Origin: an uncultured Gilliamella sp.
GTDB taxonomy: Bacteria > Pseudomonadota > Gammaproteobacteria > Enterobacterales > Orbaceae
NCBI GenBank assembly: GCA_946481345.1
Contig: CAMLMY010000005.1
Coordinates: 1-64,000 of the forward strand
DNA: 64,000 nucleotides
Direction of reading: 5' to 3'
The position numbers and the translations under genes are program-made. Shown here one piece after another: positions 1 to 10,410 of the stretch. Position 1 is the first letter of the stretch; each line of letters starts with the position of its first letter. Below the pieces are notes generated by a model. That model did not search any database. It was not told the origin of the DNA and was given only the letters and a program-made list of their open reading frames with translations.

Positions 1-132
1 AGAAAATAAAATTATGATCAAGTCAATTATAATTACGTATAATTTTCACATGAAAGAAATGAATGTTTAATTGAATATAAGTGTTTTAAAATTAATGATT
101 ATTTTTTACTTAATGTTAACTTGTTACAAATA
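1..132. repeat. Copy A of a duplicated upstream region
   Basis: About 130 bp that align with 789-921. Both copies begin AGAAAATAAAAT, share GATCAAGTCAATTAT and TAATTTTCACATGAAA, and continue with a similar T-rich stretch containing TTTTTTACTTAA. Copy B lies just upstream of the minus-strand peptide gene at 474-692. By inference copy A is the upstream region of a similar minus-strand gene beyond the left edge of the window. Confidence 0.75.
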
Positions 133-473
133 AATAATTTGTATTGTTTAAGCAAAAGAAGATTGTTATTTGTTATTTATAAATTTTTTGATCTATTGTA
201 TTAAAGCAGATCACAAATAACTTCAATATTTCCCTTTCAAATTTATTGAGATTAAATGGCATGATAATGATAAAAACTTTTACTTTTATCATCGTGGATG
301 ATTCATATTCAATAAAACTAAAATAATTTACTATTTAATTTTATAATTTATCTATTATCAATTTTTCAAAATAAAAATGCTAAATCTCAGCTTAAGGTAT
401 ATATTTCAATTTCCTATATGGTTTTTAACAATAAAACGAGAAGCAAATCATCGCTTCCCGTTTAAGACATTAA
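133..473. other. Intergenic, no gene recognised
   Basis: AT-rich stretch between the duplicated block and the peptide gene. It holds the terminator at 434-463 and an inverted repeat (ATGATAAAA at 267-275 with TTTTATCAT at 284-292). A 39-codon minus-strand frame (173-292) has no ribosome binding site and no recognisable similarity. I see nothing else. Confidence 0.6.
434..463 (-). terminator. Rho-independent terminator of the bacteriocin-like gene
   Basis: An 11-bp stem (AAACGAGAAGC / GCTTCCCGTTT, with one G-U wobble in the minus-strand RNA) around an 8-nt loop lies 10 bp past the stop codon of the peptide gene. The sequence that follows on the minus strand is U-rich but has no perfect U tract. 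Confidence 0.6.
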
Positions 474-692
474 TTAAGGACGAAGTGTTGGGAAAGGTAA
501 GCCGATAATAGCTTCAACAACTTGACCGATACCTTGGCCTAATAATCGACCTGAATCTTGTCCAGCAGTGCTTACGTTATGATGAGCTGCATCAACAACA
601 GCACCAATACCTGCACCTAAAGCACCGCCTGCATCAGCGATCCAGCCAGCACCAGAAACTTGTTCTACTTCTACTAAATTTAATTCTTTCAT
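474..692 (-). CDS. Bacteriocin/microcin-like peptide with double-glycine-type leader
   Basis: A 72-residue peptide starting MKELNLVEVEQVSGAG. This matches the leader pattern of class II microcins and bacteriocins (ExL, hydrophobics at fixed spacing, then G-A or G-G), which are cut after the G-A by C39-peptidase ABC exporters during secretion. Predicted cleavage after residue 15 leaves about 57 residues, rich in Gly and Ala with GxxxG-type spacing, suggesting a membrane-active helix. The ribosome binding site AAGGAA lies 5-10 bases before the ATG. No exporter or immunity gene is visible nearby, so export must use a transporter encoded elsewhere. The leader is seen directly; the antibacterial role is inference. 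Confidence 0.7.
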   Translation of the reverse strand: MKELNLVEVEQVSGAGWIADAGGALGAGIGAVVDAAHHNVSTAGQDSGRLLGQGIGQVVEAIIGLPFPTLRP

Positions 693-788
693 AATGTGTT
701 CCTTTTTTCCACAATAGTTATTTTCAATATTAGAATCTAAAAAATACCATTAATACATGGTACCGTTTAAACTCATAAACATTTAAAC

Positions 789-921
789 AGAAAATAAAAT
801 TTGGATCAAGTCAATTATGATTACAGTTAATTTTCACATGAAAATAGATAACTCTTTGATTAATTATAAGCATTTCAAGGAGGATAATATTTTTTTACTT
901 AACCTTAACTTTTTTAAATAA
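789..921. repeat. Copy B of the duplicated upstream region
   Basis: This is the partner of the block at 1-132 and sits about 100 bp upstream of the minus-strand peptide gene. It shares GATCAAGTCAATTAT, TAATTTTCACATGAAA and a downstream TTTTTTACTTAA. Its position suggests that it carries the promoter or regulatory region. The remaining intergenic sequence between 693 and 1032 is AT-rich and shows no gene. Confidence 0.75.
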
Positions 922-1032
922 AAAAAATATATTTTTTGACAAAAATAGAATTATTTTTTGTATAAATACAAAATTAAACGACAAAATATTTTTTTACTTT
1001 AGCATATACGACTAAATTTCTTAAAAAAATAA

Positions 1033-1060
1033 AATATTGCTGGCAATCACCAGCAATATT
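1033..1060 (-). terminator. Terminator of the mukFEB operon
   Basis: A perfect 11-bp stem AATATTGCTGG / CCAGCAATATT with a 6-nt loop sits directly after the mukB stop codon. On the minus strand it is followed by TTTATTTTTTT, a strong U tract. Confidence 0.85.
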
Positions 1061-1061
1061 A

Positions 1062-4000
1062 TTAAGCAAAACCTTTTAATCCAACAACATGAACATGCTC
1101 TTGATTATTAATAACTTTACGAACTAATTTGTATGTAGTCCCTTTTTCTGGGCTGATATTTTCAGGTGCTGCAATAATGAGTTGCATTTCTAATCGTTCA
1201 CATAGCTCAAAAAGTGTTGCAATTGATTTAGCATCTAGACGAGCGGCTTCATCTAAAAATAATAGTCGGCATGGTGAAATATCTTTATTACGCAGACGTT
1301 TAGATTCTTCTTCCCAGCTTTGAATTACCATTAAGAGAATCGACATACCAGTACCAATCGCTTCACCAGTTGATAATGCACCACTTTCGGCACGTAACCA
1401 ACCATCAGCACCACGATTAACTTCAACATCCATCTCTAGATAGTTTCGATAGTCAAGTAACTCCTCACCGATATTCTGCGCAGTGCGTTGTCCCATATCT
1501 ATATGTGGATTTAAGCGTTGATACAGTTTAGCTAAAGCTTCAGAGAAAGTGATTCTATTGTTGCTAAACAGATCTTGATGTTCACTTTTTTCATCAGCTA
1601 GAGCCGCCAATAATGAAGAATGGGCTTCACGAACATTAACGTTTAAACGTACACCATTAACCTGACCAAATGCTACTGCTTGTAAACCTTGATTTAACAT
1701 GCGAATACGATTTTGTTCACGTTGAATAGTTTTACGTATAATATTAGCCACACTTTTGGAACTTATCGCTAATTGCTGCTCACGCGAAGTAAGTTCTTCA
1801 GTTAAGCGAGATAATTCAATTTCCATTTGTTCAATAGCTTCAATTGGATCATCGGTTTTCACGATATCTTGGCGAATTCTTTCACGCAGATGTTTATAAA
1901 CTGCAATATAGAATTGGATTTTACGTTCAGGCCGTTTTGGATCTTCTGATAACCTTAATACATCACGCAGATGCTCATTATCATTTACAGCCAAACGTAG
2001 TGAACCCAATGCCTTATCCGACATAGAACGTAGCTCATCAGCACTTAGATAAGCAAGTTCCCGACGATGTAATCGACGCTCAACACTATTATCTCTGACT
2101 AATCGTAATACTAAACACCATCCTGCTTTAGCTTGTACCACTTGTTCGCGTAATTGCTTATATTCACGCAATGTTTGTGTCAAACGTTTTTGCATTTGTG
2201 TCATTTCGCTTTCACACACAATCAATTGCTTTTCAAGGTAGGTACATTGCTGACGATTATTATTAAGTTTTTGATGAATTTCATCACGTCGTATTCGGGC
2301 ACGCTCTTCGGTAATCGCATCGGCTTTTACACCAATTTGTTCTATCTCATTCTGTAGTTCATTCAGCATATCTCGCTTAGTTTCAAAAGCACTTTTTAAT
2401 GAAGCAAATGTTTGGTTATACTGATTATATTTATCTTGATATAGCTGCATTTGACTACGGGATTCAGTTCTTTGAGCTTCAACCACCTCCAATCGAGAAC
2501 GCAATTTTTCATTTAAATCAGCATTTTCACCTAACATACCAGCCGAGTCTTCATAACTAAAATGAGATCGACGTTGTATCACTTCAGTTAGCGCAAAAAC
2601 TTGTTGTCGAATCGTTTGTTGTTGTGCTCTTACAGTGTTGTATTGCTCGTGTAAAGCTTCATTTTGTTCAGGATCGCTCTGTAAAACAGCAACAATCGGT
2701 TCCAGCTCTGAAACAGTGTTACGGTTCCGACTGACATATTGTACTGCTTCTTGTGCTTCTGCTACCTGTTCACGCAAGTCATCAACTCGATCAGCAAGAT
2801 CGTCATCAGCCAATAAATGCATTTGTGCAACAAGTCGATTAACGGTAGTTAATTGTTCTTTTAAACTTAATACTTGTTGCTGATTTTGTTTATCAATACT
2901 TTCTTGAGATGATAATTGACGTTCAATTTCCGTACGCCTAGTTGCTAACTTCTGTGCTTCAGCTTCAGGATCGATATCAAAAGCTACCGCTAAATATTGA
3001 CCGATAAATTGCCCAACATTTTGCTCAATTCGTTGTAACTTTTGTAAGTCAAATGAGACAGTTGCATAACGTTCATGCAGTTGGTCTCGTTCAACTGATA
3101 ATTTTTCAAGATGAACCTCGCGTGCAGCCCGGCCAAATAATGGAACTTTAGGAAAGCTAGAAAAACGCCACTGACGCTCACCCGTTTTAACCAATACTGC
3201 TTTATCCATTTCTTCACAGTCAAATACGCTATCATCAAATGATGATGGATCACCCTCAATAAAATAGATATCTTCAGGATAATCTTCTTCACTTGCAGTA
3301 AGAGTTTCAAGTTGCGTTTTTACTAAGGATAAATCGGGCACCACAATAGCTTGTCTTGATGGACCATATACCGCTGAAAAGTAAGGGGCATCATCAATAG
3401 TGACATCTTCATAAATTTCAGATAGTAATACACCATTAAATCGTTCTGCCAATGCCGATAATCGTCCATCATCAACCCCACTTGGTTGATTAAGTTGTTC
3501 AATTTGTATATCCAGTTGATTACGTCTAGAATTGATTTGATCACGTTCAGTAACAAGTATGCGTTCCTGTTCAAGCAACTGCTGCATATGTTGCGTGACC
3601 GTTTGGCTATGAGTAAATGTTTGCCCCGTTTGTTCTTGCAAAGAAATTAAAGCATCTTGCGCTTTTAACCATGTAGGTGCTTTTTGTCGATATTCAGTAA
3701 TCTTGGCTTGAATTTGTTCCAGTTCTTGTCTAAATTCAATTCGTTTTTCACTTGATTCATGAGCCAGCTCCGCACTTTCTTCTAATTGTACTTCAAGCTC
3801 TTGTTTTAATTCATCCAGATCATCGTAATTAACTTGACGTCCAATACGTTTACAAAATTGGGTTAATAATGATTCTGCTTCTTTTTGCTCAAAAAAACGT
3901 TGTTCTAATTCATCTAGTTGTAATTGTAAATGTTCAGCTTGATCAGCTTGATAACATTGTGACGGCCATATCCTTAATGCTTCTTTGGCAGCAATAAATG

Positions 4001-5480
4001 CATCACTGCGAACCACATCACCCACTAATTTAACAACAAGTTGATAAGCTCTATCAAATTGATTGATCGCAGCATCAGAAACACTGAGTCTTTGCTCAAG
4101 TTCTAATACTTGTTCAGTTATCTCTTTTTGTTTTTCATCAAACTCTGCAAAATGATTTTCAATATTACTAAGGCCTAATTTAGGTAATTGGCATAAAGAC
4201 TGCGCATTTTTAAGAGCTTGCAGTGCTTGTTGATATTGAATAGCTCGGGTTTGTTGAACATCAAGCGCTTGCTGGTAATCAGCCAGTTGTGTTTTTATTT
4301 CATCAACTTCTTGTTCTGAATGTTCAAATTGGTCTCGATAAGCTTGATATTGTTCATTAGCTTCAAGTACAACTTCATTTTGTTCTTCAAGCTTTACATT
4401 TAAATCATTTAAATCTGCTTGATAGCGATCAATCTTTTCTTGTTGACGCAATGCCGTTTGTGCAAGATTTAGATGATCATTGGCTGCTTGTAAATCAGTT
4501 TCCAAATCGCTTTGTGCTTCTTGATATTCTTTCAACTCTTTCGCCATTTCAACTTGGCGGAATTGATTACTTAAAAGCAGATCTTGTGTTTTAAACATAT
4601 CTCGGCGTAAGCCTAGCACGGATTCAATGTGTACACGACGTTCATTAGCATGACGCATGTAGTCAGCAGCTACATAGTTAGTCGATTCGGTGATAAGATG
4701 TTTAAACAAATCTCGATCAGATTGCGTAACTCTAATAGCTTCTAATGTCATTCGATTTTCACGTAGTGCGGCCTCCATATCTTGGAAAGCTTTACGTACA
4801 CCGCTATTTTCGGGCAATAGATAATCACGTAGTGAGCGGGTAATAGCGCTTGAAATACCACCATAAAGAGAAGCTTCGATCAGGCGATAATATTTACTAC
4901 GATCGGACGATGTACGCAGACGCTTCGGTAATATACCAAAGTCAAACATCACCGAATGATAGTCAGTAATTGAGTTAAATTGTTTAAAAATTACGCCATC
5001 CATTCCTTCAATTTTTTCTTTTAACTCAGGTAATGAAAGGATTCGTGCTTGTTTATCGTTTAAACGTTCAGTGACTAATTCTGTTGGAGTAATATCAACA
5101 GATAAACCTTGTATCAAAAAAGGTTTAATATCGACTTTCTTATCTCGACCAGCTACTTGCTGTAAACGTACTCCACAAATTATACGTTGATTACGAGAAT
5201 TAATTACATCAAGCATAGAATAGCAGACACCAGGTTTTAATTTTCCGTGTAAACCTTTATCTCGTGAACCAGATGTTGCCCCTGCTTCAGTTGTGTTTCT
5301 GAAATGTAATAAAGTTAAATCAGGAATTAAAGCAGTAACAAAAGCTGCCATTGTGGTTGATTTACCCGCACCATTACCACCAGAAAGAGTTGTAACCAAT
5401 TTATCCAAATCAAAGGTTCGAGCAAAAAAACCATTCCAGTTTATCAGTGTCAATGAGTGAAACTTACCATGTCCAATCAT
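1062..5480 (-). CDS. mukB: Chromosome partition protein MukB
   Basis: This is the SMC-like ATPase of the MukBEF condensin, which compacts and segregates the chromosome. At 1472 residues it is close to the E. coli length. The N-terminal ABC half-domain has a Walker A GGNGAGKS at 34-41. Long Gln/Glu-rich coiled coils flank the central hinge. The C-terminal half has the signature [10 protein letters not shown] near 1370 and a Walker B LLFLDE near 1406. It is the last gene of mukF-mukE-mukB, beginning 2 bp after the mukE stop, and a strong terminator follows. Several in-frame-shifted ORFs in the track are shadows of this gene. Confidence 0.98.
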   Translation of the reverse strand: MIGHGKFHSLTLINWNGFFARTFDLDKLVTTLSGGNGAGKSTTMAAFVTALIPDLTLLHFRNTTEAGATSGSRDKGLHGKLKPGVCYSMLDVINSRNQRIICGVRLQQVAGRDKKVDIKPFLIQGLSVDITPTELVTERLNDKQARILSLPELKEKIEGMDGVIFKQFNSITDYHSVMFDFGILPKRLRTSSDRSKYYRLIEASLYGGISSAITRSLRDYLLPENSGVRKAFQDMEAALRENRMTLEAIRVTQSDRDLFKHLITESTNYVAADYMRHANERRVHIESVLGLRRDMFKTQDLLLSNQFRQVEMAKELKEYQEAQSDLETDLQAANDHLNLAQTALRQQEKIDRYQADLNDLNVKLEEQNEVVLEANEQYQAYRDQFEHSEQEVDEIKTQLADYQQALDVQQTRAIQYQQALQALKNAQSLCQLPKLGLSNIENHFAEFDEKQKEITEQVLELEQRLSVSDAAINQFDRAYQLVVKLVGDVVRSDAFIAAKEALRIWPSQCYQADQAEHLQLQLDELEQRFFEQKEAESLLTQFCKRIGRQVNYDDLDELKQELEVQLEESAELAHESSEKRIEFRQELEQIQAKITEYRQKAPTWLKAQDALISLQEQTGQTFTHSQTVTQHMQQLLEQERILVTERDQINSRRNQLDIQIEQLNQPSGVDDGRLSALAERFNGVLLSEIYEDVTIDDAPYFSAVYGPSRQAIVVPDLSLVKTQLETLTASEEDYPEDIYFIEGDPSSFDDSVFDCEEMDKAVLVKTGERQWRFSSFPKVPLFGRAAREVHLEKLSVERDQLHERYATVSFDLQKLQRIEQNVGQFIGQYLAVAFDIDPEAEAQKLATRRTEIERQLSSQESIDKQNQQQVLSLKEQLTTVNRLVAQMHLLADDDLADRVDDLREQVAEAQEAVQYVSRNRNTVSELEPIVAVLQSDPEQNEALHEQYNTVRAQQQTIRQQVFALTEVIQRRSHFSYEDSAGMLGENADLNEKLRSRLEVVEAQRTESRSQMQLYQDKYNQYNQTFASLKSAFETKRDMLNELQNEIEQIGVKADAITEERARIRRDEIHQKLNNNRQQCTYLEKQLIVCESEMTQMQKRLTQTLREYKQLREQVVQAKAGWCLVLRLVRDNSVERRLHRRELAYLSADELRSMSDKALGSLRLAVNDNEHLRDVLRLSEDPKRPERKIQFYIAVYKHLRERIRQDIVKTDDPIEAIEQMEIELSRLTEELTSREQQLAISSKSVANIIRKTIQREQNRIRMLNQGLQAVAFGQVNGVRLNVNVREAHSSLLAALADEKSEHQDLFSNNRITFSEALAKLYQRLNPHIDMGQRTAQNIGEELLDYRNYLEMDVEVNRGADGWLRAESGALSTGEAIGTGMSILLMVIQSWEEESKRLRNKDISPCRLLFLDEAARLDAKSIATLFELCERLEMQLIIAAPENISPEKGTTYKLVRKVINNQEHVHVVGLKGFA

Positions 5481-5482
5481 AA

Positions 5483-6268
5483 TTATTCTATCTCCTCATT
5501 AACATCTTGGTCTTCATTATTATCATCTAAGATAAGTGATGATTCTATCTTGATTGCTTCACCATCACGGATTAAACGCAATTGAGCTTCTTGCACATCA
5601 TCACTACTACGAACTTCTGCACCAAAACGAAAAATTGATTCATTAATGCGAAAACGGCTACTGTCATTACCAACAATGAAGAAAATCATACCAAGTCTAC
5701 GTAATCGATTTAAAGCAGTTTTGACTTTATCAAATAACTTTTGACGATCTAAATCAGATCCTGTAGATCGCTGATTAACTAATTTAAGCAATTTACTTTC
5801 ATCAGCTAATGATATCAGTTCGTCAAACAACTCTTGCAACGTAAAAATCCCTTCATGTGCTAATCGTTCTGGACTTAAATAAAGGTAACAAAGCACTTTG
5901 CCGACTAGCATTTCTAACTCAGATAATACCGAGCGAGGAATTAACGTTGTTGAGCGAGGTCGAAGATAAAAAAAACCTTCTGGCGCTCTTATTAATTCAA
6001 CATTATAACGTTGGTAAAATTGTTCAAGTTCTAGTTGAAAGTCCATTAAAAATGCATGATGATCAAGCTCATCAATGCCAATATGACGCCCAGAACGCAA
6101 AGTACTATCAAGCTCAGGAAAAATTGGGTTTGCAATTGCTTGCGCCAATTTAACTGGCATATATTTATCAATGGATGCTTGTGAACTTGCCGCTATGCGT
6201 CCCATAACTTCATCAAGATGATGTGCTGTTTGTTGTGTTTCAAAATCTTTAGTATCTGTTGATGACAT
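5483..6268 (-). CDS. mukE: Chromosome partition protein MukE
   Basis: This winged-helix (kleisin-associated) subunit binds MukF and helps regulate MukB ATPase. The track frame begins at 6349, but I place the start at the ATG at 6268. It gives MSSTDTKD, like the E. coli N-terminus MSSTN, and overlaps the mukF 3' end by 20 bp. The resulting 261 residues exceed E. coli MukE (234) mainly by an insertion of roughly 25 residues between MSST and the conserved MPVKLAQA. The core is highly conserved ([51 protein letters not shown]), and the C-terminus is acidic. An internal start at or near MPVKLAQ cannot be excluded. Confidence 0.95.
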   Translation of the reverse strand: MSSTDTKDFETQQTAHHLDEVMGRIAASSQASIDKYMPVKLAQAIANPIFPELDSTLRSGRHIGIDELDHHAFLMDFQLELEQFYQRYNVELIRAPEGFFYLRPRSTTLIPRSVLSELEMLVGKVLCYLYLSPERLAHEGIFTLQELFDELISLADESKLLKLVNQRSTGSDLDRQKLFDKVKTALNRLRRLGMIFFIVGNDSSRFRINESIFRFGAEVRSSDDVQEAQLRLIRDGEAIKIESSLILDDNNEDQDVNEEIE

Positions 6269-7571
6269 GTGCTTGTACCTTAGCTCCATAATCGTTAATA
6301 GGTTTCCATTCGTTAGGTATACCGAGCAAATCATCTTCGGCAATACCAAGTCGAATAGCCTGATCGATAAATAACCTTGCTATATCAAAATGTTGTTCGC
6401 GTGGAAATTGTGCTAAATAGCTACAAATTGCAATACCAATATCAAGTGGTTTATTTTCTTGTTTAAAAATCAATAAATTTTGTTCAATATGTTTAATAAT
6501 ATGTTCTTGAATCTCTTCAATCATTTCAAATTCAAGTTCTGACGGTAATTCACCTGTAACTTCTGCTTCGTATAATGCGAGTTCTTCATCACGCATATCA
6601 AGCAAACGATCAGCATTTGCAAACGTAAGAGACCATGGTAAATCAAAGTAACTCTGAATTGATTTACGTAATCGTTGAGAAAATACACGGTTTTTATCTA
6701 AATCAATCGCTGTTCTAATAAATTTATGAACATGTCTATCATAACCTATCCAAAGGTCTATCGCTTTTTGCCCCCAACCAATAATTCGATCTAATTTACT
6801 TTGTAAATCTAATACTACATTATTAATTTTATCAAGTTCAGGATTATCAAGTGTTGCGTCTTGAATTAATAACAAACTGGCTTGTAGTTTATCGCCTGCT
6901 GCAGCTAAAGTATCTTGCAACTCACGAAGTGTTTGTGATGTTTCTGTTAGCAATCCTTCACAACTACTAATTGCTGCTTGCCAATCTTGGCTTAATAATG
7001 CAGATATATTTTGCTTAACATCTGCTTGTTGTTCATCCATAACACGTTGTGTTATATCAATACTATCAAAAATTTCAGCAACTGAATATTTTAAAGGGGC
7101 AAAGACATTTCGATGCCAATGTAAATCATCCCCCCCTTCGAGTGCTGCATCTGCAGCACGTTTCAATTCTTGTGCCACAATAGATAACTGAATGGATAAA
7201 CGGAGTGACGAAAATTCACGCTGTCGAATATAATAATCAGAGATCCCTATTCCAAGGGGAGTTAAACGATAAATCGAATAACCATCAGTCATTTCACTTG
7301 CAAAACGTGTAATTAAACGCTGACGCACTAAATCATTAATAGCATTATTAGCTCTTACAGTAATAGTATCTTCACTTTGTTCAAAAATCTGTGAAACATG
7401 CCGAAAAGCATCAATTAATTCCGACTCAGTCATTTCACCATCGAAACGCTCGCTATTTAATACAGCAATAGCCAATAAAAAAGCTAACCTTTCAACAGGT
7501 AACGTAATTGAAAAATCATTCTTTTTTGCCCAAGAGACCAGTTCAGGTACTGATTGGGAAAAATCCATCAT
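6249..7571 (-). CDS. mukF: Chromosome partition protein MukF (kleisin)
   Basis: This kleisin subunit bridges the MukB heads and dimerises through its N-terminal winged-helix region. Its 440 residues equal the E. coli length and it is alignable throughout, for example [54 protein letters not shown] and the C-terminal [15 protein letters not shown]. It is first in the operon, with an AAGGAAA ribosome binding site. Two adjacent ATG codons leave a one-residue ambiguity at the start. The cmoM (smtA) gene that precedes mukF in E. coli is not present here. Confidence 0.98.
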   Translation of the reverse strand: MMDFSQSVPELVSWAKKNDFSITLPVERLAFLLAIAVLNSERFDGEMTESELIDAFRHVSQIFEQSEDTITVRANNAINDLVRQRLITRFASEMTDGYSIYRLTPLGIGISDYYIRQREFSSLRLSIQLSIVAQELKRAADAALEGGDDLHWHRNVFAPLKYSVAEIFDSIDITQRVMDEQQADVKQNISALLSQDWQAAISSCEGLLTETSQTLRELQDTLAAAGDKLQASLLLIQDATLDNPELDKINNVVLDLQSKLDRIIGWGQKAIDLWIGYDRHVHKFIRTAIDLDKNRVFSQRLRKSIQSYFDLPWSLTFANADRLLDMRDEELALYEAEVTGELPSELEFEMIEEIQEHIIKHIEQNLLIFKQENKPLDIGIAICSYLAQFPREQHFDIARLFIDQAIRLGIAEDDLLGIPNEWKPINDYGAKVQAHVINRY

Positions 7572-7815
7572 AGAGGTTTCCTTAGATTAACGTATCGTTT
7601 TATGTAAAAGTACCTTAAAAAGTTTAATAAACACAATATATAGTTTTAAAGACAAAATATTATTGATTATATAACAATTTGTAATAGTTAAAAATAACCA
7701 AACTTAAGATTTATGATTAGATGATTGAATATAAACAGTAAGTAAACATTTATTTATCCAGCCTTATTTTATATTACCTTTATCAAATTTATCCTATCCA
7801 TCACCCATGCTCAGC
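7572..7815. other. Intergenic mukF/DUF4198, divergent promoter space
   Basis: AT-rich region between the divergent mukF and DUF4198 genes. I see no gene in it. The right-hand end leads into the Fur-overlapped promoter annotated separately. The mukF promoter must lie here, but I could not assign its hexamers with confidence. Confidence 0.5.
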
Positions 7816-7844
7816 TTGACATTACTAAACATCAAAACAATAAT
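7816..7844 (+). promoter_or_regulatory. Sigma-70 promoter of the DUF4198 gene
   Basis: A consensus -35 TTGACA (7816-7821) lies 17 bp from AATAAT (7839-7844, one mismatch to TATAAT). The -10 runs into the Fur box, so Fur binding should block initiation. Confidence 0.7.
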
Positions 7845-7860
7845 GATAATGATTATCATT
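7842..7860. promoter_or_regulatory. Fur box
   Basis: AATGATAATGATTATCATT is a perfect 9-1-9 inverted repeat matching the Fur consensus GATAATGATAATCATTATC. It overlaps the -10 and the predicted start of transcription of the DUF4198 gene, the standard arrangement for iron-dependent repression. Confidence 0.9.
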
Positions 7861-7884
7861 TATATTTAAAATAAAGGTGGATAT

Positions 7885-8607
7885 ATGCGTAAAATATTTT
7901 TTTTAACTCTAGTAGGATTTGCTACTTACTTTATAACTCTAAAAGTCTCTGCCCATGGTATCTGGATTGCCAATCGAGTTGATCAAAAACAGATTATTTT
8001 AGGTGAAGGCCCATTGGACAACGGTTATAACCCAGATACGGTAAAACAAATTCATGCCTACACAAACGATTGGATGCCATCATCTGTTATAAAAAAAGAA
8101 CACAGTAACTATGTGACCATTGAGCCAGCCGACAAAACATCAGTTGTGACGATTGATTTTGATTATGGATACTGGACACAAAATGCAGATGGAAAATATG
8201 TTAATTTACCCATGAATCAAGTCCAAGGCGCTAATGTTGGTATTCATGCCATAAAATATAGTGTAAATTATTTATCATCTGTTACTAACCCTAAAATCAT
8301 TAAAGATATTCCATTACAAATCGTACCTAAAATTGATCCAACAAAATTGAATCGTGGGGACACATTACCTATTACTGTTTATAAAGATGGTCAACCTCTT
8401 GCAAATGTTCCTGTAATTATTGATGTAGTGAATAATTTAGATCAAACTATAAAAACTAATAATAACGGAGAAGTTGATATTATTGTTCCTAACCAAGGTT
8501 TAAATGTCATTGGTGTTGAAATTGGTTTTCCAATTAAAAATAAAAAGTTAGCTACCCAAGATAAATTCTTCACAACCTTAGTTTTTACTTTGATACCAGA
8601 AGAGTAG
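7885..8607 (+). CDS. Fur-regulated periplasmic DUF4198 protein
   Basis: A 240-residue exported protein. The N-terminal signal peptide (hydrophobic to about residue 22) ends before AHGIWIANR, the start typical of the DUF4198 family. Members are periplasmic and often found with metal (nickel, cobalt, iron) uptake genes. A C-terminal carboxypeptidase-regulatory-like beta domain (LPITVYKDGQPLANVPVII) follows. The start has an AAAGGTGG ribosome binding site. A perfect Fur box over its promoter points to induction under iron limitation. It is monocistronic here, with no TonB receptor or ABC transporter beside it. The metal-related role is inference from family and regulation. Confidence 0.8.
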   Translation: MRKIFFLTLVGFATYFITLKVSAHGIWIANRVDQKQIILGEGPLDNGYNPDTVKQIHAYTNDWMPSSVIKKEHSNYVTIEPADKTSVVTIDFDYGYWTQNADGKYVNLPMNQVQGANVGIHAIKYSVNYLSSVTNPKIIKDIPLQIVPKIDPTKLNRGDTLPITVYKDGQPLANVPVIIDVVNNLDQTIKTNNNGEVDIIVPNQGLNVIGVEIGFPIKNKKLATQDKFFTTLVFTLIPEE

Positions 8608-8689
8608 AATGTAAATTTTCAAAAAATATTTAATAACAAATAGTGGTAAACCTATAAAGAGACTATTTTTAAATGCATTCAGAATTAAA

Positions 8690-8715
8690 AATCCTAGATA
8701 GTATTATCTAGGATT
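8690..8715 (-). terminator. Terminator between convergent DUF4198 and MFS genes
   Basis: An 11-bp perfect stem AATCCTAGATA / TATCTAGGATT with a GTAT loop. On the minus strand it is followed by TTTTAATT, so it mainly serves the MFS gene. Confidence 0.7.
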
Positions 8716-8735
8716 CGCTGAAAGTTTAATATTTT

Positions 8736-10124
8736 TTATAACTCTGCATTAATAGGTCTAGGAATTAGAAAGCTAGAAAGTAAAGCTAAAATGGTAATAA
8801 TTAATCCCAATAACATACCGTTGAAATAACCAGTTAATGTATTTGCATTTACCATTTGTATAGCGGGTAACAATGCAAAACTTAATCCTGCACCTAGATT
8901 AAATGCACCTGCATTCATACCCGGTAAAAAACCTGGATTATTTGATGGCGATAAAACGATACCTAATCCATTTAAGATAATATTAGCCATTCCTGCATAA
9001 AAAATACCTAATGCTATAACGCAAATAGATAAAATTGTTAAGGAATGAATACCATAAAACATGATTACTAAAATACCAATAATACAACCCAATAAACCTA
9101 GTTTTAATACTTTATTATATCCCATCGTTGGAGCTAAACGACCTGAGAATGGACCAATAAACCAACCAATTAACGCATAGGGAGTAAGAAGAATAAGTGA
9201 AGCCCAATCAGGATCAAGTCCAAAACCTATTTCATGATTTTGGGCTATTGACATAACTAAACCATTTACTATCGCAAAAATACCTGTCATGGTTAATGTT
9301 GTGGTTAATAATAAAGCCCACGTTGCTCTTCTTTTTAAATGTTCAATTGTAACCAAAGGTTGTTTATTGCGTTTTTCGGTACGCCAAAATAACATAAAAC
9401 AAACAATAGCAAACAATGTGAGTCCAGTGACATAAAGCCAATTGGCATTGCCAATATTACCAGCCTCATTAAGTGCTAATAGCAAAGCTGCAATAGTAAG
9501 AACAATGAATAGAACACCTATCCAATCCATTTTAGTTCCAGCTGACGGTTTTGATTCTGGAGCAAAGCGATAGACAAAATAGGTAGAAATAGCAGCAACG
9601 ACAGCAATAACCCAAAATACTGAACGGAAACCAAAATATGTAGCAAGTAAGCCACCTGCAATTGCATCAACACCAGCAATGCCACCATTTACGGCTGTAA
9701 TAATTCCCATTAACATACCATATTGTTTGGCATCTTTAACTTCATAACTAAGCATTAATAAACAAAGTGGTACAACAGGACCTGATACACCTTGTATGAT
9801 TCGGGCTGCATACAATACTTCTATATTAGGTGCTAGTGCTGCAAGTATGGTACCTAATGTCATAATAAGCAACATAAAGGTTAATACTTTTTTACGACCT
9901 TTTATATCACTCAAACGAGGTAAGAATAGTGAAAATAAAGCAGCAGCAGTAAAAAAAGAAGTTTGCGATAAACCTACAGCGGCATCATTGGTTCCTAACT
10001 CTTTAGCTATTGTTACTAATACTGGACTTAACATGCTTGCATTAAGTTGAAATGCAACACAAGCTGCAAGTAACGCAACCATTAATGTTATTATATTTTT
10101 CTTTTCTTTACTTTGATCTAACAT
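8736..10124 (-). CDS. MFS transporter, probable nucleoside permease
   Basis: A 462-residue major facilitator protein with about 14 hydrophobic segments and the loop 2-3 motif RLSDIKGRKKVL near residue 70. The start is supported by GAGGTAAATGT before the ATG. It overlaps the nucleoside hydrolase remnant by 7 bp and lies downstream of a ribokinase remnant on the same strand. The ancestral operon therefore probably imported a nucleoside, hydrolysed it and phosphorylated the ribose. The permease frame is intact although its partners are broken. The substrate (nucleoside or ribose) is inferred from context only; drug-efflux MFS members look similar. Confidence 0.8.
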   Translation of the reverse strand: MLDQSKEKKNIITLMVALLAACVAFQLNASMLSPVLVTIAKELGTNDAAVGLSQTSFFTAAALFSLFLPRLSDIKGRKKVLTFMLLIMTLGTILAALAPNIEVLYAARIIQGVSGPVVPLCLLMLSYEVKDAKQYGMLMGIITAVNGGIAGVDAIAGGLLATYFGFRSVFWVIAVVAAISTYFVYRFAPESKPSAGTKMDWIGVLFIVLTIAALLLALNEAGNIGNANWLYVTGLTLFAIVCFMLFWRTEKRNKQPLVTIEHLKRRATWALLLTTTLTMTGIFAIVNGLVMSIAQNHEIGFGLDPDWASLILLTPYALIGWFIGPFSGRLAPTMGYNKVLKLGLLGCIIGILVIMFYGIHSLTILSICVIALGIFYAGMANIILNGLGIVLSPSNNPGFLPGMNAGAFNLGAGLSFALLPAIQMVNANTLTGYFNGMLLGLIITILALLSSFLIPRPINAEL

Positions 10125-10387
10125 ACATTTACCTCACAGGAGCGTTCTAAAGAATCAAGAATTAAATCAATTGAATATTTTGAGCCTAATTGTATAGATG
10201 CTTCTGGTCGTACTTGAACATCTAATTCTGAATCACTATTAATATTTAGTGTTCTGTCAACTTTTCTTACACAGGGTTTAACAGCAATTAATTTAATATT
10301 AGGATTACCCTGTGCCAATAAAATCGCGTTAGTATCATGATGACTGGGATCACAATCTAAAATAATTTTTTTCGGCTGATTTGTCAT
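10118..10387 (-). pseudogene. Nucleoside hydrolase remnant (IunH/Rih family)
   Basis: An 89-residue frame whose first part (KKIILDCDPSHHDTNAILLA) is the N-terminus of inosine-uridine nucleoside hydrolases, which split ribonucleosides into base and ribose. The family's metal-binding DCDPGHDD is altered to DCDPSHHD. The frame then jumps to sequence resembling the family's middle region (NINSDSELD, SIDLILDSLERS), so an internal deletion is likely. The remaining roughly 190 C-terminal residues are missing and the MFS gene follows at once. A good ribosome binding site (GAGGAAAC) survives. Full-length relatives are about 310 residues. Confidence 0.8.
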
Positions 10388-10410
10388 AAATCGTTTCCTC
10401 TAGTAAATTT

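Noticed and set aside
263-281. Fur-box-like GATAATGATAAAAACTTTT
   Set aside because: Only the left half matches the Fur consensus, and no gene start lies at a suitable distance.
173-292. 39-codon minus-strand ORF (MIKVKVFIII...)
   Set aside because: No ribosome binding site, no recognisable family, AT-driven composition; the inverted repeat at its start explains the look of the sequence.
2990-3574. Minus-strand ORFs of 106 and 83 codons inside mukB
   Set aside because: Out-of-frame shadows of mukB, which is intact and conserved through this stretch.
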